Numbered from the stretch's first letter, positions 7,707 to 17,139 are shown. The stretch: DNA of 64,000 bases from Rhizobacter sp. AJA081-3 (GCF_017795745.1 NZ_CP059067.1:1736001-1800000); one strand, 5' to 3'. Numbers and translations are program-made. The notes: a model not told the origin generated them from the sequence alone.

Positions 7707-9027
7707 AGTGCGTGGCCGGGTCGCTGGGTGCGCTGCTGCGCTCCGCAGTGTGCTGCACGCGGTCCTTGCCGAGCCGCTTGGCGGCGTACATCGCATCGTC
7801 GGCGCATTGCAGCAGCTTCAGCGGATGCTGTGCGTCGGCGGGCGCGATCGCATAGCCGATGCTCGCGCTGACCCCGCCACCGGGCACGCCGGCGCTGACG
7901 CGGCGCACCGCCTCGAGCATGTGCAGCGCCAGGGCACGGGCGCCGGCCTGGCCGCGCACCGAGGCGAGCACGAGGAACTCGTCGCCGCCGAAGCGGCCGA
8001 CGGCATCGTCTGCGCGCACGCTGGACTGCAGCGCCTGCGCCACCTTGATCAGCAAGGCATCGCCCTCGCGGTGGCCGAGCCGGTCGTTCACCGACTTGAA
8101 GCCGTCGAGGTCGACGAAGAACAGCGCCACCGGGTCGTGCACCGCGGTGACCAGCGCCGCTTCGATGCGGTCCATCATCGTGCGGCGGCTGAGCACGTCG
8201 GTGAGCACGTCGCGCTCGACGCTGCGGCGCAGCTGCTCCTGCGCGACCGTGAGGTCGTGAACGTCGATGGTCACGGTGTACAGGCCCACCACCTGACCCT
8301 CGGCGTCGAAGTCGGGCACGTAGCTGGTGCGCAACCAGCGCGGGCCGCCGGTCAGGTTGTTGGCCAGGCCATCGACGAGGCGCGTGTACTGCACCGTCTT
8401 GCCTTCGAGCGCGCGGCGGAAGTGCGGTTCGTGCTCGGCCCAGCGGCGCTGCCCGCGCACCGCGCCGATGTGGCGGCCCAGCAGCTGGTCGGCCGGCTTG
8501 CCCACCATCTCGCAATAGGCCTTGTTGACGAAGCGCAGCACGAACTCGCGGTCGACGTAGGTCAGCGGGTTCGGGATGTTCTCGGTGAAGCGATCCAGCC
8601 GCACGCGCGCGGCGATCAGCGCTTCGCGCGCGGTCACGTCTTCGTGGATGTCGGTGGCGATGGTGTACACCGAGTGCACCTGCCCGCTCGCATCGGCGTC
8701 GGGGAACACCTGGATGCGCGCCCAGCGGCCGGTCAGCGTGCCGTGGCGCAGCAGGCGCTCGTAGCTAGTGGTGGCACCGCGAAAGGCGCGCTCGAAGGCC
8801 GGCCGGGCGCGTTCCCAGGCTTCGTCGCCGTACAACTGCGCGAGCGTCTGGCCGATCAGTTCGTCGCGCGTGCGGCCCGACCACAGCTGGTAGGGCCGGT
8901 TGCAGAACACGAGGCGGGCATCGGCATCCCAGCGCCCGATCGGCAGGGCAACGACGTCGACGAGCCGTTCGAGCGTGCTGGCGGGAATGTCGTGCGGTTC
9001 GGGCATGGGCGTCGGCGAGGCTGCCAT
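7705..9027 (-). CDS. PAS-PAS-GGDEF diguanylate cyclase
   Basis: The enzyme would make the second messenger cyclic di-GMP from two GTP. It is a 440-residue soluble protein with two PAS sensor domains (about residues 16-130 and 145-258) and a C-terminal GGDEF domain. The catalytic signature GGDEF is intact at 347-351. The product-inhibition I-site RxxD (RADD, 338-341) lies exactly five residues before it, so feedback inhibition is expected. FVDLDGFKSVND is the usual metal/GTP-binding segment. There is no transmembrane segment, so it senses a cytoplasmic signal. ATG at 9027 fits, 16 bp downstream of the DUF962 stop. Confidence 0.95.
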   Translation of the reverse strand: MAASPTPMPEPHDIPASTLERLVDVVALPIGRWDADARLVFCNRPYQLWSGRTRDELIGQTLAQLYGDEAWERARPAFERAFRGATTSYERLLRHGTLTGRWARIQVFPDADASGQVHSVYTIATDIHEDVTAREALIAARVRLDRFTENIPNPLTYVDREFVLRFVNKAYCEMVGKPADQLLGRHIGAVRGQRRWAEHEPHFRRALEGKTVQYTRLVDGLANNLTGGPRWLRTSYVPDFDAEGQVVGLYTVTIDVHDLTVAQEQLRRSVERDVLTDVLSRRTMMDRIEAALVTAVHDPVALFFVDLDGFKSVNDRLGHREGDALLIKVAQALQSSVRADDAVGRFGGDEFLVLASVRGQAGARALALHMLEAVRRVSAGVPGGGVSASIGYAIAPADAQHPLKLLQCADDAMYAAKRLGKDRVQHTAERSSAPSDPATH

Positions 9028-9043
9028 CCGGAGTGCGCTGACC

Positions 9044-9367
9044 TCAGAACGGGATGCGGCCGGTCCAGATGTCCTTGTACATCACCCAGTCGCCCATGAA
9101 GCTGAACAGCGGCCTCTTGAAGGAGGCCGGCTTGTTCTTCTCGAAGCCGAAGTGGCCGATCCATGCGCAGCCGTAGCCGCACAGCAGGCCGTAGAGCAGG
9201 TACTGCGGCCGGCCGGTGGCCAGCAGCATGCCCAGGCAGACGAGCGCCAGCGTCGAGCCGACGAAATGCAGCCGCCGGCAGGTGCGGTTGCTGTGCTCGC
9301 TCAGGTAGAAGGGATAGAACTCGGCGAAGGTCTTCATCGCCTTGGGATCGGCGGCGGCTGTGCTCAT
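9044..9367 (-). CDS. DUF962 / Mpo1-like membrane protein
   Basis: The 107-residue protein matches the DUF962 (yeast Mpo1/YGL010w-like) family, with FAEFYPFYLSEHSNRTCRRLHFVGS, two hydrophobic segments, and the ending FEKNKPASFKRPLFSFMGDW. The yeast homologue oxidises 2-hydroxy fatty acids with Fe2+; the bacterial role is not established. The conserved histidines of the family (in EHSNR, RRLHF and WIGHF) are present. The start is chosen because its ATG overlaps the TGA of the upstream alpha/beta hydrolase (ATGA). It is therefore the third gene of a metY-hydrolase-DUF962 unit. Confidence 0.88.
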   Translation of the reverse strand: MSTAAADPKAMKTFAEFYPFYLSEHSNRTCRRLHFVGSTLALVCLGMLLATGRPQYLLYGLLCGYGCAWIGHFGFEKNKPASFKRPLFSFMGDWVMYKDIWTGRIPF

Positions 9368-10191
9368 GATCGCTCCACGGGGCGGGCCAGGGCCTCCCGC
9401 AAGGCATTCAACACCCCGTCCGGCACCTCGGTCATCAGGGTATGCCCGGCGGGGAGTGTGACGATGTGGGCATGAAGCGCCCCGGCGATGTCGCGCGTGT
9501 TCTTCGGCGTTGTCATCTGATCGCGTTCGCCCAGCACGAACGTCACCGGGCATCGCACCTTCCCGGCAGCCTGCAGGCCGTTGGCGTAGCGGTCGCAGAT
9601 GCGGAAGTCGTGCTCGAACAGGTTGCTGCCGTCCAGGCCCGGCGCGCCGGCGAGCATGCGACGCATCAGGGCGCGGTTGCCGCCATGCAGCCACATGCCC
9701 GGACCGGGAAACGACGGCTTGCTGGCGATGCTGGAGTGCGAGAACACGTTGACCATGTCGATCGCCCGCAGCGGCTGCTCGCGCGCCGTCGCGAAGAGTG
9801 CGTCCGACACCTTCATCGGGTAGGCGGTGGCCACCATCACCAGGCGGCTCACACGTTGCGGCGCGCGGGCGGCGGCCTCCAGTCCGACCAGCGAGCCCAT
9901 GCTGTGGCCGACGAAGGCGGCTTGCCGCACGCCGGCAGCATCGAGCAGCGCCAGCGTCCAGTCGGCCAGCGCCTCGACGCTCGGCAGCGGCGGCCCTTCG
10001 CTGCGGCCATGCGCCGGCTGGTCCACCGCGAGCACCGCGTGGCCGTGGTGCGCGAACCAGCGCGCCAGCAGGTTCCAAACGCTGTGGTCATGCAGCGCGC
10101 CGTGAACGAACACGATGCAGGGCAGGGCCGCGTCGAACGGCTTGCCGCCGGTGTAGGCGTAGGCCTTGCGGCCGTCGACGACGAGGTCCAT
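9364..10191 (-). CDS. Alpha/beta fold hydrolase
   Basis: The 275-residue alpha/beta hydrolase has the oxyanion-hole HG motif (FVHGALHDHSVW), nucleophile elbow GHSMGS with Ser97, a late acid (VLGERDQM) and a catalytic histidine (PAGHTLMTE), so the triad is complete. It is not a homoserine acyltransferase: MetX is about 100 residues longer and has a lid domain. The ATG overlaps the metY stop by one base (TGATG), and its own stop overlaps the DUF962 start. It is therefore translationally locked between them. The substrate is unknown; an ester or thioester linked to sulfur metabolism is only a guess from context. Confidence 0.88.
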   Translation of the reverse strand: MDLVVDGRKAYAYTGGKPFDAALPCIVFVHGALHDHSVWNLLARWFAHHGHAVLAVDQPAHGRSEGPPLPSVEALADWTLALLDAAGVRQAAFVGHSMGSLVGLEAAARAPQRVSRLVMVATAYPMKVSDALFATAREQPLRAIDMVNVFSHSSIASKPSFPGPGMWLHGGNRALMRRMLAGAPGLDGSNLFEHDFRICDRYANGLQAAGKVRCPVTFVLGERDQMTTPKNTRDIAGALHAHIVTLPAGHTLMTEVPDGVLNALREALARPVERS

Positions 10192-11492
10192 CAGGCCACC
10201 GCCTTCTCGGCGACCTTCAGCGCGCGCTTGAGGTCGTCGATGAGGTCGTCTGCATCTTCCAGGCCGATCGACAGGCGGATCGTGCCGGGCGAGATGCCAG
10301 CCCGCGCGAGGGCGTCGTCGTCCATGCGGAAGTGCGTGGTCGAAGCCGGGTGGATCACGAGCGAGCGGCAGTCGCCCACGTTGGCCAGGTGAGAGAAGAG
10401 CTTCAACGATTCGATGAAGGCCCGGCCCTGGGCGCGCGAGCCCTTGATGTCGAAGCTGAACACCGAACCGCAGCCGCGCGGCAGCAACTTCTTCGCCAGC
10501 GCGTGGCTCGGGTGGCCTTCGAGCTCGGGATAGCCGACCGACGACACCAGCGGATGGGCGGCCAGGAAGGCCACCACCTTGCGTGCGTTCTCGACGTGCC
10601 GTGCCATGCGCAGCGGCAAGGTCTCGATGCCCTGCAGGATCAGCCACGCCGTGTGCGGGCTCATGCAGGCACCGAAGTCGCGCAGGCCCTCGCGGCGCGC
10701 GCGCAGCAGGAAGGCGCCGACGGTGCTCTCTTCGCTGAACACCATGCCATGGAAGCCGATGTAGCCCTGCGACAGCTCGGGGAAGCGGCCGGAACGGTCC
10801 CAGTCGAACTGGCCACTGTCCACCAGCACGCCGCCGATCACCGTGCCGTGGCCGGAGAGGAACTTGGTCGCCGAATGGAAGACGAGGTCGGCGCCGTGGT
10901 TGAAGGGCTTCATCAGCCACGGCGTGGTGAAGGTGGAATCGACCAGCAGTGGCAGCTTGTGCTCATGGGCCAGGGCTGAGACGGTGGGGATGTCCAGCAC
11001 GTCCAGGCCCGGATTGCCCAGCGTTTCGCCGAACAGCAGCTTCGTGTTCGGGCGAATCGCGGCGCGCCAGCCGTCGATGTCGCCCGGCTTGACAAATGTC
11101 GTCTCGATGCCGAAGCGCGACAGCGTGTAGTGCAGCAGGTTGTGCGAGCCGCCGTACAGCGCGCTCGAGCTGACGATGTGCGAGCCGGCGCCGGCCAGCG
11201 TGGCCACCGCCAGGTGCAGCGCGGCCTGGCCGCTGGCCGTGGCGATGGCGCCCACGCCGCCCTCGAGCGCCGCCACGCGCTCCTCCAGCACCGCGTTGGT
11301 GGGGTTGGAGATGCGGCTGTAGACGTGGCCGGCGCGCTCCAGGTTGAACAGCGAAGCGGCATGCTCGCTGGACTCGAAGACGAACGATGTCGTCAGGTGG
11401 ATCGGTACCGCTCGCGCGCCCGTGGCCAGATCGGGCGCGGCGCCGGCATGCAGCGCGAGGGTGTCGAATCCGGGATCCGCGGCTCCGGGCAT
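10191..11492 (-). CDS. metY: O-acetylhomoserine aminocarboxypropyltransferase (sulfhydrylase)
   Basis: This PLP enzyme of the Cys/Met metabolism family joins O-acetyl- or O-succinylhomoserine with sulfide to give homocysteine. The 433-residue length matches MetY better than the roughly 390-residue MetZ. The PLP lysine is K210 in SATKFLSGHG. The N-terminal FDTLALHAG and HVYSRISNPTNAVLEERVA and the C-terminal HPASTTHFR are family hallmarks. The acyl donor (acetyl or succinyl) cannot be settled by eye. GTGGAGACC precedes the ATG as a ribosome-binding site. The gene is divergent from the CBS-pair gene and heads a three-gene overlapping unit. Confidence 0.9.
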   Translation of the reverse strand: MPGAADPGFDTLALHAGAAPDLATGARAVPIHLTTSFVFESSEHAASLFNLERAGHVYSRISNPTNAVLEERVAALEGGVGAIATASGQAALHLAVATLAGAGSHIVSSSALYGGSHNLLHYTLSRFGIETTFVKPGDIDGWRAAIRPNTKLLFGETLGNPGLDVLDIPTVSALAHEHKLPLLVDSTFTTPWLMKPFNHGADLVFHSATKFLSGHGTVIGGVLVDSGQFDWDRSGRFPELSQGYIGFHGMVFSEESTVGAFLLRARREGLRDFGACMSPHTAWLILQGIETLPLRMARHVENARKVVAFLAAHPLVSSVGYPELEGHPSHALAKKLLPRGCGSVFSFDIKGSRAQGRAFIESLKLFSHLANVGDCRSLVIHPASTTHFRMDDDALARAGISPGTIRLSIGLEDADDLIDDLKRALKVAEKAVA

Positions 11493-11531
11493 GGGGTCTC
11501 CACTGGGCTGTCTTCGCCCGGAATTGTGGGC

Positions 11532-11566
11532 TATATTGGGCCGCGACTTGCGACGAGGAGAAGATC
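11532..11566 (+). promoter_or_regulatory. -10 and ribosome-binding site of the CBS-pair gene
   Basis: TATATT at 11532-11537 is a likely -10 in the 74-bp divergent gap between metY and the CBS-pair gene. GAGGAGAAG just before ATG 11567 is a strong Shine-Dalgarno site and decides that start over a longer in-frame option from 11387, which would run through metY. Confidence 0.55.
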
Positions 11567-12031
11567 ATGAAGGTCAGCGACATCCTGCGCGTCAAGGGAG
11601 GTACGCTCTTCACGGCCAACCCGGAAGAAGGGCTGGCGCTCGGCCTGAAGACCATGGCCGACCGCGATATCGGCTCGCTGGTCGTGATGGACCACGGCGA
11701 ACTGGTGGGCATGCTGACCTTCCGCGAAGTCATCGCGGCCGTCGTCAAGAACGGTGGCACGGTGGGCAGCAGCACCATCCGCAGCGTGATGGACGACCAC
11801 CCGCTGACCTGCACGCCCGAGACCGAGATCGACGAGGTGCGCCGCATGATGCTCGAGCGGCATGCGCGCTACATGCCGGTGATGGACCAGCGCACGCTGA
11901 TGGGCGTGATCTCGTTCTACGACGTGGCCAAGGCAGTGGTCGACAGCCAGGATTTCGAGAATCGCATGCTCAAGGCCTACATCCGCGACTGGCCGGTCGA
12001 CGAGCCCGGCGCGCAATCCGCGTCGACCTGA
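11567..12031 (+). CDS. CBS-pair domain protein
   Basis: The 154-residue soluble protein is made almost entirely of two CBS motifs (about residues 7-65 and 75-135), recognisable by GSLVVMDHGELVGMLTFRE and YMPVMDQRTLMGVISFYDV. CBS pairs bind adenosyl nucleotides such as AMP, ATP or SAM and usually regulate other proteins. No catalytic domain is attached, so a stand-alone nucleotide sensor is the likely role. SAM sensing next to metY is possible but is only a suggestion from location. Confidence 0.88.
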   Translation: MKVSDILRVKGGTLFTANPEEGLALGLKTMADRDIGSLVVMDHGELVGMLTFREVIAAVVKNGGTVGSSTIRSVMDDHPLTCTPETEIDEVRRMMLERHARYMPVMDQRTLMGVISFYDVAKAVVDSQDFENRMLKAYIRDWPVDEPGAQSAST

Positions 12032-12049
12032 GATCTTTCTTCGAGCGGT

Positions 12050-13621
12050 TCAGGCCGCCTGCGTGGCCGGCAAGGTGAACATCGCCACCACACCCGACAG
12101 CCGTTCGGCTTGAGCCCGCAGGCTCGCCGCGGCGGCAGCCGACTCCTCCACCAGCGCCGCGTTCTGCTGCGTGGCCTGATCGAGTTGTGCGATGGCCACG
12201 TTCACCTGGCCGATGCCTTCGCTCTGCTCGCGGCTCGCGCTGGTGATGTCGCCCACCAGCGTGTTGACGCGGCGGATCTCCTCCACGATCGCGTTCATCG
12301 TCGCGCCGGCCTGTGTCACGCGCTGACTGCCGGTGTCGATGCGGGTCACCGAGTCGTCGATCAGCGACTTGATCTCGCGCGCAGCCTGGGCGCTGCGCTG
12401 CGCCAGGGCTCGCACCTCGCCGGCCACCACGGCGAACCCTCGGCCCTGTTCGCCAGCACGTGCGGCCTCCACCGCCGCGTTCAGTGCCAGGATGTTGGTC
12501 TGGAAGGCGATGCCGTCGATCACGCCGATGATGTCGGCGATGCGGCGGCTCGAGTCCTGGATCTCGGTCATCGTGGTCACCACCTCGTGGACCGTCTGAC
12601 CGCCACGCGTGGCCACACTGGCGGCGCCCTCTGCCAGCGTGCTGGCCTGGCGCGCGGTGTCGGCGCTGTTCTTCACCGTGCCGGTGAGCTGCTCCATCGA
12701 GGCCGCCGTCTGCTGCAGGCTGGAGGCCTGCTCCTCGGTGCGCGAACTCAGGTCCAGGTTGCCCTGCGCAATCTGTGCGCTGGCCGTGGCCACCGAATCG
12801 ACACCCGTTCGTACCGTGCTCACCACGGTCACCAGCGCTGCGCGCATCTTGGACATGTCTTCCATCACGCTGCCGGGCATCTCGCGGCGTTGCGCATGGT
12901 TCGACAGGTCGCCCGACGCGATGCGCTGCGCCACCACGGCGAGTTCTGCGGGTTCGGCGCCGAGTTGACGTACCAGCCGGCGGGTGATCTGCCACGCCAG
13001 CACGGCACCCAGCAGCATCGAGGCGGTGGTCAGGGCGACAAGACTCGCCTGCATCTTGTTGTCGAGCCGCGTGGCGGCCTCGAACTCGGACTTGGCCACG
13101 TCGACCTGCAGCATCACCAGGTCGTCGGTGCTCGCCATCATCGGCTTGGACAGGGGGCTGATCCGGCTGACATAGAGCTGCCGCGCCTCATCCAGCTTGC
13201 CGGCCTGGATCGCGGCCAGCATCGGCTTCAATCCTGCTTCGACGTAGGTCTTCATGGCCGGCTCGGCGCGGGCGATGAGCTTCTTCTCCTCCTCGGTGAG
13301 GAAAGTGGCGATGTACTCGCGCCAGCGCTTGTCGGCGCGCTCGCGGTTCTTCGCGATCTCCTTGCTGCGGCTCTCGATGTTGGCAGGGTCCGGGCGAAGC
13401 AGCATGTCCATCAGCAGGACGCGGTCACGCTGCGCGAAGGTGACGATCTCGCCGAGCTGCTCCAGCGGCACGGTCCGGTCTTCGTAGACAGTGCGCAGCG
13501 AGGCGCTGGTGCTCTTCAGGGCCCAGCCGGCCACCAGCGAAGCCATCAGCATCAAGGCGAGCAGGACGCCGAAGGCCATGCCCAGCTGTGCGGCCACGGT
13601 CCAGCTCTTGCGGTTCTTCAT
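12050..13621 (-). CDS. Methyl-accepting chemotaxis protein
   Basis: The 523-residue chemoreceptor has TM1 at about 10-34, a periplasmic four-helix-bundle sensor of about 155 residues, TM2 at about 192-212, then a HAMP domain and a C-terminal signalling coiled coil. The CheA/CheW-contacting hairpin tip is present ([20 protein letters not shown]). The protein ends LPATQAA and lacks the NWETF-type CheR tether. ATG at 13621 is chosen: GGAG lies nine bases upstream and the protein then begins with a basic MKNRKSW before TM1. No che genes are nearby, so it is an orphan receptor. Confidence 0.95.
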   Translation of the reverse strand: MKNRKSWTVAAQLGMAFGVLLALMLMASLVAGWALKSTSASLRTVYEDRTVPLEQLGEIVTFAQRDRVLLMDMLLRPDPANIESRSKEIAKNRERADKRWREYIATFLTEEEKKLIARAEPAMKTYVEAGLKPMLAAIQAGKLDEARQLYVSRISPLSKPMMASTDDLVMLQVDVAKSEFEAATRLDNKMQASLVALTTASMLLGAVLAWQITRRLVRQLGAEPAELAVVAQRIASGDLSNHAQRREMPGSVMEDMSKMRAALVTVVSTVRTGVDSVATASAQIAQGNLDLSSRTEEQASSLQQTAASMEQLTGTVKNSADTARQASTLAEGAASVATRGGQTVHEVVTTMTEIQDSSRRIADIIGVIDGIAFQTNILALNAAVEAARAGEQGRGFAVVAGEVRALAQRSAQAAREIKSLIDDSVTRIDTGSQRVTQAGATMNAIVEEIRRVNTLVGDITSASREQSEGIGQVNVAIAQLDQATQQNAALVEESAAAAASLRAQAERLSGVVAMFTLPATQAA

Positions 13622-13674
13622 TCGAATGCTCCATGCGTTCAGACAAGATGTGGGATCACTTTCGTCATCTGCGC

Positions 13675-13683
13675 TCACTTATT
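13675..13683 (-). promoter_or_regulatory. AATAAGTGA element upstream of the first chemoreceptor gene
   Basis: On the minus strand AATAAGTGA is followed by GCGCAGATGA and ends 53 nt before the ATG. The same nonamer, followed by a similar sequence, lies 52 nt before the second chemoreceptor gene at 15004-15012. The shared spacing suggests a common promoter or activator site. Confidence 0.5.
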
Positions 13684-13733
13684 TAGCCTGCAGCGCACCT
13701 TTTTGATGCGCAACCCCGGATCGACGCCGCTCT

Positions 13734-13739
13734 TACAAT
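13734..13739 (+). promoter_or_regulatory. Putative -10 box of aroC
   Basis: TACAAT at 13734-13739 is a good -10 hexamer about 65 bases before the aroC ATG. No convincing -35 is visible at the expected distance. Confidence 0.4.
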
Positions 13740-13803
13740 GCCGGCCTGTGCTGCGAAGTTGTGCGGCGCGCCCCCCAACTCCGCCTTCGCGCACCCAGGC
13801 GCC

Positions 13804-14904
13804 ATGTCCGGCAGCACCTTCGGCGAACTGTTCCGCGTCACCAACTTCGGCGAGTCGCATGGGCCTGCCATCGGTTGCGTCATCGACGGCTGCCCGCCGG
13901 GAATGGCGTTGTCGGAGGCCGACATCCAGCCCGAGCTCGACCGCCGCCGCCCGGGCACCAGCCGGCATGTGACGCAGCGCAACGAGCCCGACTCGGTGGA
14001 GATCCTTTCCGGCGTGTACGAGGGCAAGACCACCGGCACGCCGATCTGCCTGCTGATCCGCAACACCGACCAGCGCAGCAAGGACTACGGCAACATCGTC
14101 CAGACCTTCCGGCCCGGGCATGCCGACTACACCTATCAACAGAAATACGGCTTGCGCGACCCGCGCGGCGGCGGGCGCTCCTCGGCGCGGCTGACGGCGC
14201 CCATGGTCGGCGCCGGCGCCGTGGCGCGAAAGTGGCTCGCGCAGCAGTACGGCACGAGCTTCTCCGGCTACATGACGCAGATCGGCGACCTCGAGATCCC
14301 TTTCGAGGGCGAGCAGCACATCCCGGACAACCCGTTCTTCGCCGCCAACGCGAGCGACATTGCTCGCCTGGAAGCGTACATGGACGAGCTGCGCAAGGCC
14401 GGCGACAGTTGCGGTGCGCGCATTGCCGTGGTGGCGCGGCAGGTGCCGGTGGGCCTGGGAGAGCCGCTGTTCGACAAGCTCGACGCCGACATCGCCTACG
14501 CGATGATGGGCATCAACGCCGTCAAGGGCGTCGAGATCGGCGCCGGCTTCGCCAGCGTGGCGCAGCGCGGCACGACCCACGGCGACGAGCTGACGCCGCA
14601 GGGTTTTGCCAGCAACAACGCCGGCGGCGTGCTCGGCGGCATCTCCACCGGGCAGGACATCACGGTGAGCATCGCGATCAAGCCCACCAGCTCGATCCGC
14701 AGCCCGCGCCGCTCGATCGACCTCGCCGGCCAGCCCGCCACGGTGGAGACCTTCGGCCGCCACGACCCCTGCGTCGGCATCCGCGCCACGCCGATCGCCG
14801 AGGCGATGCTGGCGCTGGTGCTGATGGACCACGCGCTGCGCCACCGTGCCCAGTGTGGCGATGTGCGCAGCACGCTGGCTGCCATTCCGGGCCACATCGT
14901 CTGA
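13804..14904 (+). CDS. aroC: Chorismate synthase
   Basis: AroC makes chorismate from 5-enolpyruvylshikimate 3-phosphate using reduced FMN, the last step of the shikimate pathway. The 366-residue product has all three family signatures: [18 protein letters not shown] near the start, [14 protein letters not shown] with GGGRSSAR in the middle, and GGISTGQDI toward the C-terminus. ATG at 13804 gives the normal N-terminus [17 protein letters not shown]. An upstream in-frame ATG (13738) would add an unconserved 22 residues. It sits alone between two chemoreceptor genes. Confidence 0.98.
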   Translation: MSGSTFGELFRVTNFGESHGPAIGCVIDGCPPGMALSEADIQPELDRRRPGTSRHVTQRNEPDSVEILSGVYEGKTTGTPICLLIRNTDQRSKDYGNIVQTFRPGHADYTYQQKYGLRDPRGGGRSSARLTAPMVGAGAVARKWLAQQYGTSFSGYMTQIGDLEIPFEGEQHIPDNPFFAANASDIARLEAYMDELRKAGDSCGARIAVVARQVPVGLGEPLFDKLDADIAYAMMGINAVKGVEIGAGFASVAQRGTTHGDELTPQGFASNNAGGVLGGISTGQDITVSIAIKPTSSIRSPRRSIDLAGQPATVETFGRHDPCVGIRATPIAEAMLALVLMDHALRHRAQCGDVRSTLAAIPGHIV

Positions 14905-14909
14905 ACGGC

Positions 14910-14939
14910 GGCATTTCCGGCGCTCGCGCCAGAAATGCC
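14910..14939 (+). terminator. Stem-loop after aroC
   Basis: GGCATTTC (14910-14917) and GAAATGCC (14932-14939) form an eight-pair stem. After a C/A mismatch it continues with GGCG/CGCC around a CTCG loop. It lies five bases past the aroC stop. There is no T-run, so it may act as an mRNA 3' end or processing structure rather than a classical intrinsic terminator. Confidence 0.5.
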
Positions 14940-15003
14940 AGCCTATCCGAGCTCAATTCCCCTCAAGGCCTTGGCATCGCATGCCGACAATGAGGCCAGT
15001 ACG

Positions 15004-15034
15004 AATAAGTGACTGCTGATCACCGTTGATCAGC
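15004..15034 (+). promoter_or_regulatory. AATAAGTGA element and perfect palindrome upstream of the second chemoreceptor gene
   Basis: AATAAGTGA at 15004-15012 is the same element as before the first chemoreceptor gene. It is followed at once by the inverted repeat GCTGATCA (15015-15022) CCGT TGATCAGC (15027-15034). The repeat ends 30 bases before the ATG and could be an operator or a 5' UTR hairpin. Confidence 0.5.
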
Positions 15035-15064
15035 GCCACTGCTTTCGTTGTCTCAGGGGACGCA

Positions 15065-17038
15065 ATGAACCAGTCAGTCAGCTCGCCGCAAACCGCTGAA
15101 CGCGCAGCTTCCAGCGGCTTGATCGAGTTCTTCCGCCACCACGGTGCCTGGGCGCCGGGCGTGAAGCTGTTCCGACGCATCCAGTTCCAGACCAAGGCAC
15201 TGATCATCCTGGCGATGCTCACCCTGCCGGTGGGCGTGCTGGGTTGGAACTACTTCATCGACAAGGCGGATGCGATCGCGTTCACGCAGAAGGAGCGCGA
15301 AGGCGTGGCCTACGCCCGCGAGGTGCTTCCGCTGGTCAAGCTGGCGCAGGAACAACGCGCCGTGGCGGCTGCCGCACAACTCAAGGGGGGCGACGGCACC
15401 GCGCTGGGTGCAGCCAACGACGCGTTCGCCGCCCAGCTCAAGAAGGTCGAACAGATCGAGGCACAGATCGGTGCCGACATCGACACGGGCAAGGCACTCG
15501 CGGCCGTCAAGGAGGCCGCCGTGGTGGTCGCCGCCGGCGACTGGAGCACGACCTATGCGAACTATTCGAAGCGGGTCGACGCCGTGCTCGCCCTGCTGAC
15601 ACAGGCCGCCGACGGCTCCAACCTGACGCTCGACCCCGACCTCGACACCTACTACCTGATGGACAGCGCGACCGCCGCCTTGCCCGTCGTCATCGAGGCC
15701 ACTGCCCGCCTGGGCGACCGGGCCCGCGCCGTGGCGCGCGGCATGCCCGCCTCGGCTGACGTGACGCACGAGATGGTGCGCGCCGAGGCGCTGGGCGACT
15801 ACAGCGACGAACGCTGGGCAGCGGGCATGCCGAAGGTCTATTCGCTCCAGCCCGCCCTCAAGGCGGAACTGCGCGATGAGGCGGTGCGACACGAACTGCA
15901 TGCCTTCCACGAACTTGCCACGAGCCTGAAGTCCGACGATGCCAAGCTGGCCGCCGGCGCCACGGTCATCGACAGCCTGCGCACCGTGCAGGTCAAGACA
16001 CTCGACAAGCTCGACGTCCTGCTCGAGGAGCGCCGCGCCCGGATGGCTTCGCAGCGCGCCTGGGTGGCCGTCGTCGTGGTGCTCTCGCTGGCCACCGCGG
16101 CCTATCTCTTCTACTCCTTCTACCTGGTCACCCACGGCGGCCTGCGCGAGGTGCAGAAGCACCTGGAAGCCATGACTGCCGGCGACCTCACCACCCACCC
16201 GCGCCCCTGGGGGCAGGACGAAGCAGCGCGCCTGATGGGCTCGCTGGCCGACATGCAGGCCTCGCTGCGCACCATCGTCAACCGCGTGCGAGGCGCGTCC
16301 GAAAGCATCGTCCACTCGAGCGCCGAGATCTCCGACGGTTCGATGGACCTGTCCGCGCGCACCGAGCAGGCCGCCGCCAATCTTCAGCAGTCGGCTGCGG
16401 CGATGGACGAGATCTCGTCCACCGTGCAGTCCACCGCCGACAGCGCGCAGGAGGCCGCCACCATCGCGCGCAGCAATGCGACCATGGCCGAGCGCGGCGG
16501 CGACATCATCGGCAGCATGGTGACGACGATGGAAGGCATCCATGCCTCGTCGACGAAGATCGGCGACATCATCGGCGTGATCGACGGCATCGCCTTCCAG
16601 ACGAACATCCTCGCGCTGAATGCAGCGGTGGAAGCGGCACGTGCCGGCGAAGCCGGCCGCGGCTTCGCGGTGGTGGCTTCCGAGGTGCGGGCATTGGCGC
16701 AGCGCTCGGCCAGCGCCGCCAAGGAAATCAAGGACCTGATCACCGTGAGCGTGGACCAGGTGTCCGACGGCGCGAAGATCGTGCGCAACGCCGGCACCAC
16801 GATCGGCGAGATCGTCGACAGCGCGCACCGCGTCAACAAGCTGCTCGCAGCCATCGCCAACGGTGCCAACGAGCAGGCCACCGGCGTGAGCCAGACCACC
16901 CAGGCCGTGCAGGACCTGGACAGCATGACGCAGCAGAACTCGGCCCTGGTCGAGCAGACCGCCGCGGCGGCGGCCTCGCTGAAGGAGCAGGCCGTCAAGC
17001 TGGCCGAGGAAGTGTCCCGCTTCAAGCTGCCGGCCTGA
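15065..17038 (+). CDS. Methyl-accepting chemotaxis protein
   Basis: The 657-residue chemoreceptor has an unusual cytoplasmic N-terminal tail of about 40 residues before TM1 (about 43-63). A long periplasmic helical sensor follows (about 65-335, containing [20 protein letters not shown]), then TM2 (about 340-360), HAMP, and a signalling domain with tip [20 protein letters not shown]. It ends VSRFKLPA without a CheR tether. AGGGGAC eight bases before ATG 15065 decides the start. The signalling half is close to that of the receptor at 12050-13621 but the sensor halves differ, as expected for paralogues with different ligands. Confidence 0.94.
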   Translation: MNQSVSSPQTAERAASSGLIEFFRHHGAWAPGVKLFRRIQFQTKALIILAMLTLPVGVLGWNYFIDKADAIAFTQKEREGVAYAREVLPLVKLAQEQRAVAAAAQLKGGDGTALGAANDAFAAQLKKVEQIEAQIGADIDTGKALAAVKEAAVVVAAGDWSTTYANYSKRVDAVLALLTQAADGSNLTLDPDLDTYYLMDSATAALPVVIEATARLGDRARAVARGMPASADVTHEMVRAEALGDYSDERWAAGMPKVYSLQPALKAELRDEAVRHELHAFHELATSLKSDDAKLAAGATVIDSLRTVQVKTLDKLDVLLEERRARMASQRAWVAVVVVLSLATAAYLFYSFYLVTHGGLREVQKHLEAMTAGDLTTHPRPWGQDEAARLMGSLADMQASLRTIVNRVRGASESIVHSSAEISDGSMDLSARTEQAAANLQQSAAAMDEISSTVQSTADSAQEAATIARSNATMAERGGDIIGSMVTTMEGIHASSTKIGDIIGVIDGIAFQTNILALNAAVEAARAGEAGRGFAVVASEVRALAQRSASAAKEIKDLITVSVDQVSDGAKIVRNAGTTIGEIVDSAHRVNKLLAAIANGANEQATGVSQTTQAVQDLDSMTQQNSALVEQTAAAAASLKEQAVKLAEEVSRFKLPA

Positions 17039-17111
17039 GCCGCGGCCTTCCCGTTCGTCCGCCGGCGGCGCAGTTCGTCGCCCCGGCCCCGCAGCCTGTC
17101 GCAACGGGGGA

Positions 17112-17139
17112 TTGCGCCATGTCAACCCGCGCCTAGACT
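17112..17139 (+). promoter_or_regulatory. Putative sigma-70 promoter of the RND efflux genes
   Basis: TTGCGC (17112-17117) and TAGACT (17134-17139) are separated by 16 bases. They lie 38 bases upstream of the ATG of the adaptor gene, which has GGAGGGGCAGG as its ribosome-binding site. Confidence 0.4.

Noticed and set aside
6442-9099. 885-codon plus-strand frame spanning yihY and the diguanylate cyclase gene
   Set aside because: The first half is a frame-shifted reading of yihY and the second half is antisense to the cyclase; no homology visible.
9364-10191. Reading the alpha/beta hydrolase as a homoserine acyltransferase (MetX) for the adjacent metY
   Set aside because: It is about 100 residues too short and lacks the MetX lid and family motifs; only the generic alpha/beta hydrolase triad is present.
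12050-17038. Interpreting the two chemoreceptors as a recent tandem duplication around aroC
   Set aside because: The signalling domains are alike as in all receptors, but the sensor domains, lengths and orientation differ.
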